Assembly: GCA_021803085.1 (NCBI GenBank)
Contig: JAJZMD010000082.1
Coordinates: forward strand, 1-46,187
Source of the DNA: Actinomycetes bacterium
Lineage (GTDB): Bacteria > Actinomycetota > Acidimicrobiia > Acidimicrobiales > RAAP-2
DNA length: 46,187 nucleotides
Reading direction: 5' to 3'
Shown here: positions 16,284 to 25,727 of the stretch, one piece after another
Position numbering within the stretch: the stretch's first letter is position 1
Layout of the letters: the number at the start of each line of letters is the position of its first letter
Program-made: the position numbers and the translations under genes
The notes under the pieces: generated by a model
What the model was told of the DNA's origin: nothing
The model's input: the letters and a program-made list of their open reading frames with translations, nothing else
Databases searched by the model: none

Positions 16284-17174
16284 TTGTCGAGCGTCGTCGT
16301 TGAGTCGATCGGGTTCGGGATCGTCGACGCCTCGATCATCTCGATCGGGGCGATGGGGTTCTCGCTCCAGTTCGGCCTCACGAACGTCTTCAACATCGCC
16401 TACGGGACGGTGCTCACCCTCGGGGCGTTCGCCGCCTACCTCGCCGAGCAGTGGGGCGTCGTCGGCTGGTACGACGTCCTCATCGGCGCCGGTGTCGGGG
16501 TGATCGCGACGTGGCTCATCGGAAAGGGGATCCTGGCGACGTTCGCGCGGCGGAACCTCGGGCTCTTCGAGCTCATCACCGTGAGCCTCGCGGTCGAGCT
16601 GGTCGTGCAGTACAGCGTCGACGCGGCGGACGGCGAGCAGCTCTTCAGCTACTCGTTCGACCAGGGGCGCGCCCTGCGGTTCCTCGGCATGGTCTTCACG
16701 GTGACCGAGGTCGAGATCATCGGCGTGGCGGTCGGCGCCTTCGTCCTGCTGGAGTGCCTGCTGCGGCTGACGAAGACCGGGAAGGCGCTGCGCGCGGTCG
16801 CAGAGGAGCCGCGCCTCGCCAGGGCGTGCGGGATCCCGACGTCCAGGATCGTGAACGTCGCCTGGGTGCTGAGCGGGGCGCTCGCCGGGGTGGCGGGAGT
16901 GGTCTACATCATCAACAGCCTGACCGTGAGCGCCTTCACGGGGACCGACTTCCTCCCGCTCCTCCTGGCGGCGGCGATCCTCGGCAGGGCCGGGTCGGTG
17001 AGCGGTGCGGTCGTGGCGTCGCTCGCGATCGGCATCGCCACCCAGCTCGTCGCGGCGGTGGGCGGCACGGGGTACTCCACGATCGCGGGGTTCGGGATCC
17101 TCGTGCTCGTGCTCCTCGCCCGCCCCGGCGGCGTGACGAGCGGCCTCGCGCTCAAGACCGAGGTGACCCTGTGA
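16284..17174 (+). CDS. Branched-chain amino acid ABC transporter permease, LivH-like
   Basis: One of two membrane subunits of the liv-type importer. The 296-residue protein is almost entirely hydrophobic with about eight membrane segments. It opens with the LivH-family first repeat (GFSLQFGLTNVFNIAYGTVLTLGAFAAYL). The cytoplasmic coupling segment GKALRAVAEEPRLARACGI follows helix 5, and the protein ends with GFGILVLVLLARPGG. The TTG at 16284 has AAGGAG 7 nt upstream, a convincing site for a TTG start. It sits between the binding protein and LivM-like genes, in standard order. Confidence 0.93.
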   Translation: MSSVVVESIGFGIVDASIISIGAMGFSLQFGLTNVFNIAYGTVLTLGAFAAYLAEQWGVVGWYDVLIGAGVGVIATWLIGKGILATFARRNLGLFELITVSLAVELVVQYSVDAADGEQLFSYSFDQGRALRFLGMVFTVTEVEIIGVAVGAFVLLECLLRLTKTGKALRAVAEEPRLARACGIPTSRIVNVAWVLSGALAGVAGVVYIINSLTVSAFTGTDFLPLLLAAAILGRAGSVSGAVVASLAIGIATQLVAAVGGTGYSTIAGFGILVLVLLARPGGVTSGLALKTEVTL

Positions 17175-17217
17175 CGAGGCTCCGCGGCCGGGCCTGCGTC
17201 GCGACGGGGCGTCGGCG

Positions 17218-18288
17218 ATGAGCTTCTCGTCGCTCGACTTCTACCTGGCCACCGTGGTCGTCATCTTCGGGGTCGACGTGCTCTCGGCGTGGGGTCTGAA
17301 CCTCCAGTACGGGTACGCGGGGATCCCGAACTTCTCCTTCATCGTCTTCCAGGCGGCCGGCGCGTACACCGCCGCGATCTTGACCCTCGGACCGATGACC
17401 GCCACAAGCGGGCAGACCTACGTCGCGGGCACGCACGTCCCCTTCCCGGTCGCCCTGCTCGCCGCGGTGGCTGCCGGCGCCGCCCTGTCGGCGGTGATCG
17501 GGGTCTTCGCGATGAAGCGGATGCGCGCCGACTACCAGGCGGCGATCCTGCTCATCCTCGCCCTCATCCTGAACCAGTTCATCGTCACCGACACATCCCT
17601 GTTCAATGGCACGAGCGGCCTCGCGAACGTGAGCCGCCCGCTCGGGAGCCTGGTGAACCCGAGCACGACGGGATGGCAGTGGGCCTATGCCGCGCTGGTG
17701 TGGGCGATCTGCGCCGTGGTGCTCTTCGCCGTGCAGCGGCTGTCGAGGTCGTCCTGGGGACGGGCGCTGCGCGCCCAGCGCGACCACGACGCCGCCGCGG
17801 CCGCCCTCGGCTGCAACGTCGTCGCGCTGAAGATGCAGGTCTTCGTCATCGGCGGCGCCATCGCGGGCCTGAGCGGCGGGCTCCTCGTCTTCTACCTGCA
17901 GGCGTTCAACACCGCCTCGTGGGGCTACGAGGAGACCCTCGCCATCTTCGTCTCGATCCTCATCGGCGGGGTGGCCAACAACTGGGGTGTCATCCTCGGC
18001 ACGTTCCTCGTGCAGATCGTCTTCGTCGAGGTGCCGAACCTCCTGCCGCAGTTCGGCTACATCGGGCTCGTCGACGCCCTCGAGTGGGTCGTGATCGGCC
18101 TGCTGTGGATGGCCGCCATCGCCTTACGGCCGCAGGGCGTGATCCCGGAACGGCGCGTCCGGGCAGAGCGGTTCGGGCTGCCGGCGTTGCGCCGCGCCCT
18201 CCCCGCGGCGACGGCTGCGGCGGCTCCCGGGCAGCAGGGCGCGCACGAAGAGCGGCTCGGGGCGACCGGCGGGGCGTCGCGGCGGTGA
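17218..18288 (+). CDS. Branched-chain amino acid ABC transporter permease, LivM-like
   Basis: Second membrane subunit of the importer. The 356-residue protein has LivM-type elements: SAWGLNLQYGYAGIPNFSFIVFQAAGAYT near the N-terminus, the coupling segment GRALRAQRDHDAAAAALGCNVVALKMQVFVIG, and AGLSGGLLVFYL. The last helices end in IALRPQGVIPERR. The C-terminal 40 residues are an Ala/Arg/Gln-rich cytoplasmic tail without known function. The ATG at 17218 is 43 nt after the LivH stop. The end overlaps the ATPase gene (GTGA). Confidence 0.93.
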   Translation: MSFSSLDFYLATVVVIFGVDVLSAWGLNLQYGYAGIPNFSFIVFQAAGAYTAAILTLGPMTATSGQTYVAGTHVPFPVALLAAVAAGAALSAVIGVFAMKRMRADYQAAILLILALILNQFIVTDTSLFNGTSGLANVSRPLGSLVNPSTTGWQWAYAALVWAICAVVLFAVQRLSRSSWGRALRAQRDHDAAAAALGCNVVALKMQVFVIGGAIAGLSGGLLVFYLQAFNTASWGYEETLAIFVSILIGGVANNWGVILGTFLVQIVFVEVPNLLPQFGYIGLVDALEWVVIGLLWMAAIALRPQGVIPERRVRAERFGLPALRRALPAATAAAAPGQQGAHEERLGATGGASRR

Positions 18289-19076
18289 GGGGGACGACCG
18301 GCGTGCTCGCTCCCGGTGACCTCCGGCCGCTCGTCGAGGTCTGTGACCTCGTCGTCTCCTACGGCGCCGTCCGGGCGGTGGACGGCGTCACGATCTCGGT
18401 GGCCCCGGGCGAGGTGCTCGGGATCGTCGGACCGAACGGGGCGGGGAAGTCGTCGCTGCTCGCCGCGGTCGGGGGCCAGCTGCGTCCCACGAGCGGCCAG
18501 ATCCGGCTCGACGGGGTGGACGTCACCAAGCTCCCCCCGCACCGCCGCGCGCGGCGGGGCGTGGTGCGGACGTTCCAGGACACGAGCGAGTTCGGACGGC
18601 TGACGGTCTTCGAGAACCTCTTGGTGGCCGGGCTCGGGATGCACGGGGCGTCGCTGTACGCGGCCACCGTCGGGGCGAGGGCGCAGGCACGCCGGACGGC
18701 AACGGCCGCGGAGAGGGCCGCCGAGCTGCTCGCGCGCTTCGAGCTGGAGCCGATGCGCGACACCTACGCGATGGAGCTGAGCGGCGGGCAGCGGCGCCTG
18801 GTCGAGGTGATGCGGGGCCTCATGCGCGAGCCGAAGCTCATGCTCCTCGACGAGCCCACCGTGGGGGTCGCTCCGCACCTCTCCGAGCAGCTCCGGCGAG
18901 AGTACCGGAGGATCGCCGCCTCAGGTGTGGCCGTGCTCATGATCGAGCACGTGCTTGAGGTGGTGGAGGAGGTCAGCGACCGGGTGGTAGTGATGGACAA
19001 CGGCTCGGTGATCGCGGAGGGGACCTACGACCAGGTGATGCAGTCGCAGGCCGTCCGCGAGGCGTACCTCGGGTAG
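18285..19076 (+). CDS. Branched-chain amino acid ABC transporter ATPase, LivG-like
   Basis: First of two cytoplasmic ATPases of the importer, 263 residues from the GTG at 18285. Motifs: Walker A GPNGAGKS (49-56), Q-loop in VVRTFQDTSEF, signature ELSGGQRRLVEV, Walker B LMLLDEPTVGVAP, switch His in MIEHVLEVV. GVVRTFQ and the LivG-style long insertion after the Q-loop (AGLGMHGASLYAATVG) separate it from LivF. The start overlaps the LivM stop as GTGA. A second GTG at 18303, preceded by GAGGGGGAC, would shorten it by six residues. Conservation of the N-terminal residues would decide. Confidence 0.92.
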   Translation: MRGTTGVLAPGDLRPLVEVCDLVVSYGAVRAVDGVTISVAPGEVLGIVGPNGAGKSSLLAAVGGQLRPTSGQIRLDGVDVTKLPPHRRARRGVVRTFQDTSEFGRLTVFENLLVAGLGMHGASLYAATVGARAQARRTATAAERAAELLARFELEPMRDTYAMELSGGQRRLVEVMRGLMREPKLMLLDEPTVGVAPHLSEQLRREYRRIAASGVAVLMIEHVLEVVEEVSDRVVVMDNGSVIAEGTYDQVMQSQAVREAYLG

Positions 19077-19079
19077 GAG

Positions 19080-19925
19080 ATGAGGGAGCCCGTGGACAGT
19101 GCGACCGGCCGCAGCGGAGCCCTCCCCGGCCCCGCGGCGAACGCCGGCGGGGGGGAGCCACCGCTTCTCGAGGTGACCGGAGTCGCGGCCGGGTACCGCC
19201 GCGAGGCGGTGGTGCACGGGATCAGCCTGTGCGTCGAGCACGGCTCGGCGGCCCTCGTGATCGGCCCGAACGGGTCGGGCAAGAGCACGTTCGTGAAGGC
19301 GGTCACGGGCGAGCTCCCCCTCCTCGCGGGATCGGTGCGCCTTCGCGGTGTGGACGTCTCGCGCTGGCCCGAGGAGCGGCGCACCGCGGCGGGGGTCGGC
19401 TACGTCCCGCAGGTGCGCGACGTGTTCTCGGGGCTCACCGTCGAGGAGAACCTCGAGATGGGCGGCTACCGGGTGCCCCGGCACGCGCTGCGGGAGCACA
19501 TCGGCCAGGTGGTCGACACGTTCCCGACGCTGAAGCCGCTGCTCCACCGCCGCGCCGGCCACCTGAGCGGCGGGCAGCGAAAGCTCCTGGGCGTGGCGCG
19601 CGCCCTGGTCCCACAGCCGGAGCTGGTCATCCTCGACGAGCCCACGGCGAACCTCTCGCCCCGGATCGCCTCGACCGTCCTCGACGAGGCGGTGAGCGCC
19701 CTGTGCGCGCAGGGGCGGGGGGTGCTGCTGATCGAGCAGCGTGTGGCCGTGGCGCTGGATCGGGCGAGCACCGTGCTCGTCCTCGTCGACGGCAGGCCGC
19801 GCCACAGCGGGCCGGCCGCCGCGCTGCGCGGCAAGGTGGACCTGGGCCACTTGTTCTTCGGACGGGATGCCGCGCCGAGCGCCGAGCGGGACGCTGACCC
19901 TGCGCAGGTGGCGGCGGAACCCTGA
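19080..19925 (+). CDS. Branched-chain amino acid ABC transporter ATPase, LivF-like
   Basis: Second ATPase of the importer, 281 residues. Walker A is GPNGSGKS (62-69). LivF-type GVGYVPQVRDVFSGLTVEENLEMG carries the Q-loop, the signature is HLSGGQRKLLGVARAL, Walker B is LVILDEPTANLSP, and the switch region reads LLIEQRVAVAL. Here the usual switch histidine is replaced by Gln (EQ), as is common in LivF. About 30 extra low-complexity residues precede the domain, and an acidic tail follows it. The ATG at 19080 is 3 nt after the LivG stop. It completes the five-gene operon; the next gene, pyrG, begins 126 nt on with its own leader. Confidence 0.92.
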   Translation: MREPVDSATGRSGALPGPAANAGGGEPPLLEVTGVAAGYRREAVVHGISLCVEHGSAALVIGPNGSGKSTFVKAVTGELPLLAGSVRLRGVDVSRWPEERRTAAGVGYVPQVRDVFSGLTVEENLEMGGYRVPRHALREHIGQVVDTFPTLKPLLHRRAGHLSGGQRKLLGVARALVPQPELVILDEPTANLSPRIASTVLDEAVSALCAQGRGVLLIEQRVAVALDRASTVLVLVDGRPRHSGPAAALRGKVDLGHLFFGRDAAPSAERDADPAQVAAEP

Positions 19926-21704
<1,779 letters not shown>

Positions 21705-21708
21705 GCCG

Positions 21709-22311
21709 GTGGCCGGCGACGAGCCGCAGCAGGGCTTTCGCCAGGTCGCCGAGCGGCCCCGATTCGACGGGCACGTCTTCAAGGTGCGCACGGTCGTGTT
21801 CGCGGATCCAGACGGTCACGGGTTCGAGCGCGACGTCGTGCGCCACCCGGGTGCGGTGTCGGTGGTGCCCTCCCACGGGGACGGCACGGTGACGCTCGTT
21901 CGCCAGTTCCGTGCCGCGGTCGGCACGATCGTCCTCGAGGCGCCCGCGGGCACCTGCGACGTGGACGGCGAGGATCCCGAGTCGACGGCACTGCGGGAGC
22001 TCGAGGAGGAGGCGGGCCTTCGCGCGGGCCGCGTCCAGCGCCTCGGCGCTGTCTACAACTCCCCCGGCTACACGGACCAGCGCACGATCGTGTACCTCGC
22101 GTCGGACGTGTCGCCGTGCGCGACCAGCCCGTCCGGGGTGGAGGAGCGGTGGATGTCGACGGAGCGGATCGCGCTGGAAGACGTGGAGCGACTGGTGGCG
22201 GAGGGCCGGCTTCTCGACGCGACGACGATCGTCGGCCTCCTGCTCGCCCGGCGCGCGCTGGAGTCTTGGACACGCCGCGCGCCGGGACCGCCGGGCCAGG
22301 CCGGACCGTGA
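21709..22311 (+). CDS. Nudix hydrolase, ADP-ribose pyrophosphatase-like
   Basis: This 200-residue protein hydrolyses nucleoside diphosphates linked to another moiety; the family around this locus is usually ADP-ribose pyrophosphatase. The Nudix box core RELEEEAGL with the upstream Glu (GEDPESTAL) is intact. APAGTCD precedes it, and YNSPGYTDQRTIVYLA downstream fits the ADP-ribose class. FKVRTVVFADPDG and VVSVVPSHG-type strands form the N-terminal half. The GTG at 21709 is 4 nt after the pyrG stop. An in-frame GTG at 21658 inside pyrG would add 17 unconserved residues. The pyrG-nudix-xerD order is widely conserved in Gram-positive bacteria. Its end overlaps xerD. Confidence 0.9.
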   Translation: MAGDEPQQGFRQVAERPRFDGHVFKVRTVVFADPDGHGFERDVVRHPGAVSVVPSHGDGTVTLVRQFRAAVGTIVLEAPAGTCDVDGEDPESTALRELEEEAGLRAGRVQRLGAVYNSPGYTDQRTIVYLASDVSPCATSPSGVEERWMSTERIALEDVERLVAEGRLLDATTIVGLLLARRALESWTRRAPGPPGQAGP

Positions 22312-23255
22312 GCAGCCTCGGGGCGCCTCTCGGCCGCGGTGCGGAGGAGTACCTCTCGTGGCTCGCGGTCGAACGAGGGCGCGCGGCCAACACGCTTGCC
22401 GCCTACCGCAGGGACCTCGTCCACTACGAGGCGGCCCTCGACGCCTGCGGACGCACGCCGCTCGACGCGCGGGCAGAGGACGTCGAGCGCTACGTCGCAG
22501 GGCTGCGCGCCGACGGACAGAGCGCGGCGACCGTGGCGCGGGCGGTGTCCGCGCTCCGCGGCCTCCACCGGTTCCTCGTGGACGAAGGGAGCGTGGAGGC
22601 CGACCCGACCGCCGACGTCGAGACGGGGAGGCTGCCCGCGCGCCTTCCCAAGGCCCTGGGTGAGCGCGACGTCGCGCGCGTGATCGAGGGAGTCGCCGGC
22701 GACGACCCGGTGTCACGCCGCGACCGGGCGCTGCTCGAGGTCCTCTACGGCACCGGTGCTCGGGTGTCGGAGGCCGTCGGCCTGGACCTTGCCGACCTCG
22801 CCGGCGGCGACGGGCTCGTCCGTCTCTACGGGAAAGGATCGAAGGAGCGCCTCGTGCCGCTCGGGAGCTACGCCGCGCGTGCCCTCGCCCGCTGGCTCGG
22901 CGAGGGTGGCCGGGGCGAGCTCGCTCCCGAGCGGTGGCGACGGAGAGGAGATGCAGAGGCGGTGTTCCTCAACACGCGGGGCGGCCGCCTCTCGCGCCAG
23001 GGTGCCTTCGCCGTCGTGCGCGCACGGGGGGCGGACGTCGGCGTCAGGCTCGCGCCGCACGCGCTGCGCCACTCCTGCGCGACCCACCTGCTCTCCCACG
23101 GCGCGGACGTGAGGGTGGTCCAGGAGCTGCTCGGCCACGCGTCGGTGACGACCACGCAGCTCTACACGAAGGTCACGAGCGACCACCTGCGCGCCGCCTA
23201 CGAGAGGGCGCACCCGCGTGCGGGCGTGCCGGCCGCGCCCAGGCGACCGGGGTAG
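22308..23255 (+). CDS. xerD: Tyrosine recombinase XerD-like
   Basis: XerD with XerC resolves chromosome dimers at dif at the division septum. The 315-residue protein has an N-terminal SAM-like DNA-binding domain (EYLSWLAVERGRAANTLAAYRRDL). The catalytic domain has all active-site residues: Arg152 (GTGARVSE), Lys176 (YGKGSKER), His251 and Arg254 (HALRHSCATH), His277 (LLGHASV) and Tyr286 (QLYTK). The GTG at 22308 overlaps the Nudix stop (GTGA). The position after pyrG-nudix, with no phage or integron genes nearby, favours the housekeeping recombinase over a mobile-element integrase. Assignment to XerD rather than XerC rests on this context. Confidence 0.92.
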   Translation: MSSLGAPLGRGAEEYLSWLAVERGRAANTLAAYRRDLVHYEAALDACGRTPLDARAEDVERYVAGLRADGQSAATVARAVSALRGLHRFLVDEGSVEADPTADVETGRLPARLPKALGERDVARVIEGVAGDDPVSRRDRALLEVLYGTGARVSEAVGLDLADLAGGDGLVRLYGKGSKERLVPLGSYAARALARWLGEGGRGELAPERWRRRGDAEAVFLNTRGGRLSRQGAFAVVRARGADVGVRLAPHALRHSCATHLLSHGADVRVVQELLGHASVTTTQLYTKVTSDHLRAAYERAHPRAGVPAAPRRPG

Positions 23256-23297
23256 GGCGGGCCAGGAAGGCGGGGCGCCGCCACCCTGCGGGACGTC

Positions 23298-23303
23298 TAG
23301 GCT
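23298..23303 (+). promoter_or_regulatory. Possible leaderless -10 element (TAGGCT)
   Basis: TAGGCT ends 8 nt before the ATG of the DksA/TraR-type gene. The intervening bases (tcccctcc) contain no Shine-Dalgarno, which suggests a leaderless mRNA. No good -35 is visible. Confidence 0.45.
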
Positions 23304-23311
23304 TCCCCTCC

Positions 23312-23659
23312 ATGGCCAGTGACGCACTCGCCGGGACGGGCGTCGACTACCGCGAGCTGCTGGAAGCCGAGCGGGCGGACCTTCGGGCCCAGCTCGCCGA
23401 GCTGGGGTTCGGCGAGGCGGGCGGCCTCGAGTACGACCCGAATTTCGCCGACACCAGCCAGGTGACCGCCGAGCGCGGCGAGGCAGAAGCCCTCGCAGGC
23501 CAGCTCAGGGACGCGCTCGTCGAGGTGGAGGCGGCCATCGACCGCCTGGCAAAGGGGACCTACGGTCTCTGCGTGCGCTGCGGCAAGCCGATCTCTCCGG
23601 CGCGCCTGGAAGCGAAGCCTGCCGCACGCCGCTGCATCGAATGCACGTCGAAGCCCTAG
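23312..23659 (+). CDS. DksA/TraR-type zinc-finger protein
   Basis: This 115-residue protein belongs to the DksA/TraR C4 zinc-finger family, whose members bind in the RNA polymerase secondary channel or act as related small regulators. The N-terminal half forms two helices (YRELLEAERADLRAQLAEL and EAEALAGQLRDALVEVEAAIDRL) around an acidic loop, DPNFADTSQVTAERGEAEA. The C-terminal zinc finger is C87-x2-C90 and C108-x2-C111, with the family phrase GTYGLCVRCGKPI before it and EAKPAARRC after. It is shorter than enteric DksA and resembles the short actinobacterial proteins. The ATG at 23312 has a TAGGCT element 8 nt upstream and no ribosome-binding site. It directly precedes the metalloprotease gene. 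Confidence 0.9.
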   Translation: MASDALAGTGVDYRELLEAERADLRAQLAELGFGEAGGLEYDPNFADTSQVTAERGEAEALAGQLRDALVEVEAAIDRLAKGTYGLCVRCGKPISPARLEAKPAARRCIECTSKP

Positions 23660-23663
23660 CCCG

Positions 23664-24632
23664 GTGAGCGGCCAGCCGCCGTCGGCGCCGGGGGAGCCGC
23701 CCTTGCCGCGGCCTGCCGAGCAACCCGCGTTCAACCCGGATGCCTACCCGCCTCCCGGCTACCCTCCGCCTCCCGGCTACCCTCCTCCCGGCTACCCGTC
23801 CAACGGGCACGACGGGACGCGCCAGCACGCGTGGCGCACACCGTACGCGCGCCGGACACCCCGGCCACCGGACGGCGGCGGGGGCGGCACCACCCGCGGC
23901 GGCACCCGGCCAGGTGGCCAGTGGTCGGTCGTCTGGGTCATCGTGGTCGTCGCCGTCGTGGCGATCCTGCTGCGCAGCCACCACCTCAGCTCGACAGACG
24001 TCATCCTCTTCTGCGTCCTGATCCCGTCGGTGATCCTCCACGAGATCGCGCACGGCGTCGTCGCGCTGGCGTTCGGGGACGACACGGCGAAGCGCGCGGG
24101 CCGCATCACGCTGAACCCCATGCGCCACGTGACACTGCTCGGCACGATCATCGTGCCGATCATCACGGTGATCGCGGGGTTGGGCTGGTTCGGCTGGGCG
24201 AAGCCCGTGCCCGTCGACGTCCGCAGGCTCCGCCATCCTCGGAACGAGTCCGTGCTGGTCGCGCTCGCGGGGCCGATGGCCAACGTCCTCCTCGCGGCGA
24301 TCTTCGGCGCCGCCTTCTACCTCGTGTTCGCGCTCGGGCACCCGGGCGGGGTGCCGACATCACTGGGCGCGCGGATCCTGTTCTACGCAGGCTTCATCAA
24401 CCTCTGGGTCGCCTGCTTCAACATGATCCCGATCCCGCCCCTCGACGGCTCGGCGATCGTGGAGCGGCTCATCCCGAGGTCCTGGTGGCCGGGGTACCTG
24501 CGGTTCCGCATGTACGGGATGCTGATCATCCTCGGCGCGCTGGTGCTGATGTCGTTCTCGCACACGAGCCCGCTGCAGTGGGTGGTGACACGCCTGCTGA
24601 CGTGGTGGGCCCACGTCGTCCACGCCTATTGA
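23664..24632 (+). CDS. Site-2-protease-type M50 membrane metalloprotease
   Basis: The 322-residue membrane protein has the zinc site HEIAHG (His126, Glu127, His130) inside a hydrophobic segment. A second conserved element, NMIPIPPLDGS, lies in a later helix and should supply the third ligand, Asp. NPMRHVTLLG, FGWAKPVPV and ESVLVALAGPMANVLLAA are typical of the short, PDZ-less M50 family. Such proteases cut membrane proteins within the bilayer, but the substrate is unknown. A cytosolic N-terminal tail of about 85 residues is rich in Pro, Gly and Tyr (repeated YPPPGYPPP) and Arg. The GTG at 23664 is 4 nt after the DksA-type stop, so the two genes probably share a transcript. It converges on trpS with only 12 nt between. 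Confidence 0.9.
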   Translation: MSGQPPSAPGEPPLPRPAEQPAFNPDAYPPPGYPPPPGYPPPGYPSNGHDGTRQHAWRTPYARRTPRPPDGGGGGTTRGGTRPGGQWSVVWVIVVVAVVAILLRSHHLSSTDVILFCVLIPSVILHEIAHGVVALAFGDDTAKRAGRITLNPMRHVTLLGTIIVPIITVIAGLGWFGWAKPVPVDVRRLRHPRNESVLVALAGPMANVLLAAIFGAAFYLVFALGHPGGVPTSLGARILFYAGFINLWVACFNMIPIPPLDGSAIVERLIPRSWWPGYLRFRMYGMLIILGALVLMSFSHTSPLQWVVTRLLTWWAHVVHAY

Positions 24633-24644
24633 GCGGCCAGGGGG

Positions 24645-25640
24645 TCAGTTCCGCCGGGCCGTTGGCGGGAGCAGGCCGACGGCGGACGCCGCCCGCGCGT
24701 AGGTGACCGACGCGATCTCGTGCGCCCGATCCGCCCCCGCGCGGAGCACCTCCTCCACTGCCCCCGGGTCGGCAGCGAGCGCGGCGGCCCGCTCGCGCAC
24801 CGGGCGGAGCATCTCGACCAGGGCCTCCGCCACGTCGCGCTTCAGATCCCCGTAGCGGGTGTAGCCGGCGGCGACCGCGTCGGGCTGGCGCCCGGTCGCC
24901 GCCGCGAACAGCGCGAGCAGGTTCGCGAGCCCGGGCTTCTCCTCGGGCGCGTAGCGCATCTCCCCGTCGGTGTCGGTCACGGCCTTCTTCACCTTGCGCT
25001 CGATGTCCTCGGGGCGGTCGAGCATGGCGATCGTGCCGAGCGGGGACTCGACGCTCTTGGACATCTTGCGGTCGGGGTGCTGGAGGTCGAGCACCCGCGC
25101 GCCGACCCTGGGGACGGCTGCCTCGGGCACCACGAAGGTCTCGCCGTACCGGGTGTTGAAGCGTTGGGCGACCTCGCGGGCGAGCTCCAGGTGCTGGCGC
25201 TGGTCCTCGCCGACCGGGACCCTGTCGGCGTCGTAGAGGAGGATGTCGGCGGCCATGAGCACGGGGTACGTGAAGAGGCCGACCCGGACGGTCTCCTGGC
25301 CGCGGCCCTTCGCCTTGAACTGGGTCATCCGGCGCAGCTCGCCCATCGACGCGGTGCACTCGAGGAGCCAGGTGAGGCGCGGGTGGTCGGGGACGTGGCT
25401 CTGGACGAAGATCGTCGCCATCTCCGGGTCGAGGCCCGCGGCGAGCAGGTTCAGCGCCGCCTCGAAGGTCTTTCCTCGCAGGTACGCCGGGTCGATCTCC
25501 TCGGTCAGGGCGTGGAGGTCGACGACGCAGTAGAACGCGTCGTGCTCGGCTTGGTCTGCGACCCACTGGCGGAACGCGCCGACGTAGTTGCCGAGGTGGA
25601 AGTCGCCGGAGGGCTGGACGCCCGAGAACACGCGCTGCAT
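24645..25640 (-). CDS. trpS: Tryptophanyl-tRNA synthetase
   Basis: TrpRS charges tRNA-Trp with tryptophan. The 331-residue class I synthetase shows the N-terminal FSGVQPSGDFHLGNYVGA with the HIGH-equivalent HLGN (15-18). YPVLMAADILLY, VPVGEDQRQHLELARE and the KMSKS loop (192-196) follow. The C-terminal anticodon-binding helices include TRYGDLKRDVAEALVEMLRPVRERAA. Length is normal. The ATG at 25640 starts the conserved sequence directly. TACCAT ends 8 nt upstream with no Shine-Dalgarno, so a leaderless transcript is likely. It is divergent from the cyclase/ATPase gene and convergent with the metalloprotease gene. The large antisense frames over the neighbouring cyclase are shadows. Confidence 0.97.
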   Translation of the reverse strand: MQRVFSGVQPSGDFHLGNYVGAFRQWVADQAEHDAFYCVVDLHALTEEIDPAYLRGKTFEAALNLLAAGLDPEMATIFVQSHVPDHPRLTWLLECTASMGELRRMTQFKAKGRGQETVRVGLFTYPVLMAADILLYDADRVPVGEDQRQHLELAREVAQRFNTRYGETFVVPEAAVPRVGARVLDLQHPDRKMSKSVESPLGTIAMLDRPEDIERKVKKAVTDTDGEMRYAPEEKPGLANLLALFAAATGRQPDAVAAGYTRYGDLKRDVAEALVEMLRPVRERAAALAADPGAVEEVLRAGADRAHEIASVTYARAASAVGLLPPTARRN

Positions 25641-25648
25641 GGGGCGCC

Positions 25649-25654
25649 ATGGTA
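25649..25654 (-). promoter_or_regulatory. Possible leaderless -10 element (TACCAT) of trpS
   Basis: On the minus strand TACCAT ends 8 nt before the trpS ATG, with ggcgcccc between and no ribosome-binding site. It lies in the 87-nt divergent gap shared with the cyclase/ATPase gene. Confidence 0.45.
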
Positions 25655-25727
25655 GGCGGGCAGGAACGTCGCGCCGGGAGGCGCGGCGGCCCCGCGGCCC
25701 GTGCGCGGCAGGTGGCATGCTTGCACG

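Noticed and set aside
22308-23255. Tyrosine recombinase as an integrase of a mobile element
   Set aside because: Position after pyrG-nudix and absence of other phage or transposon genes fit housekeeping XerD.
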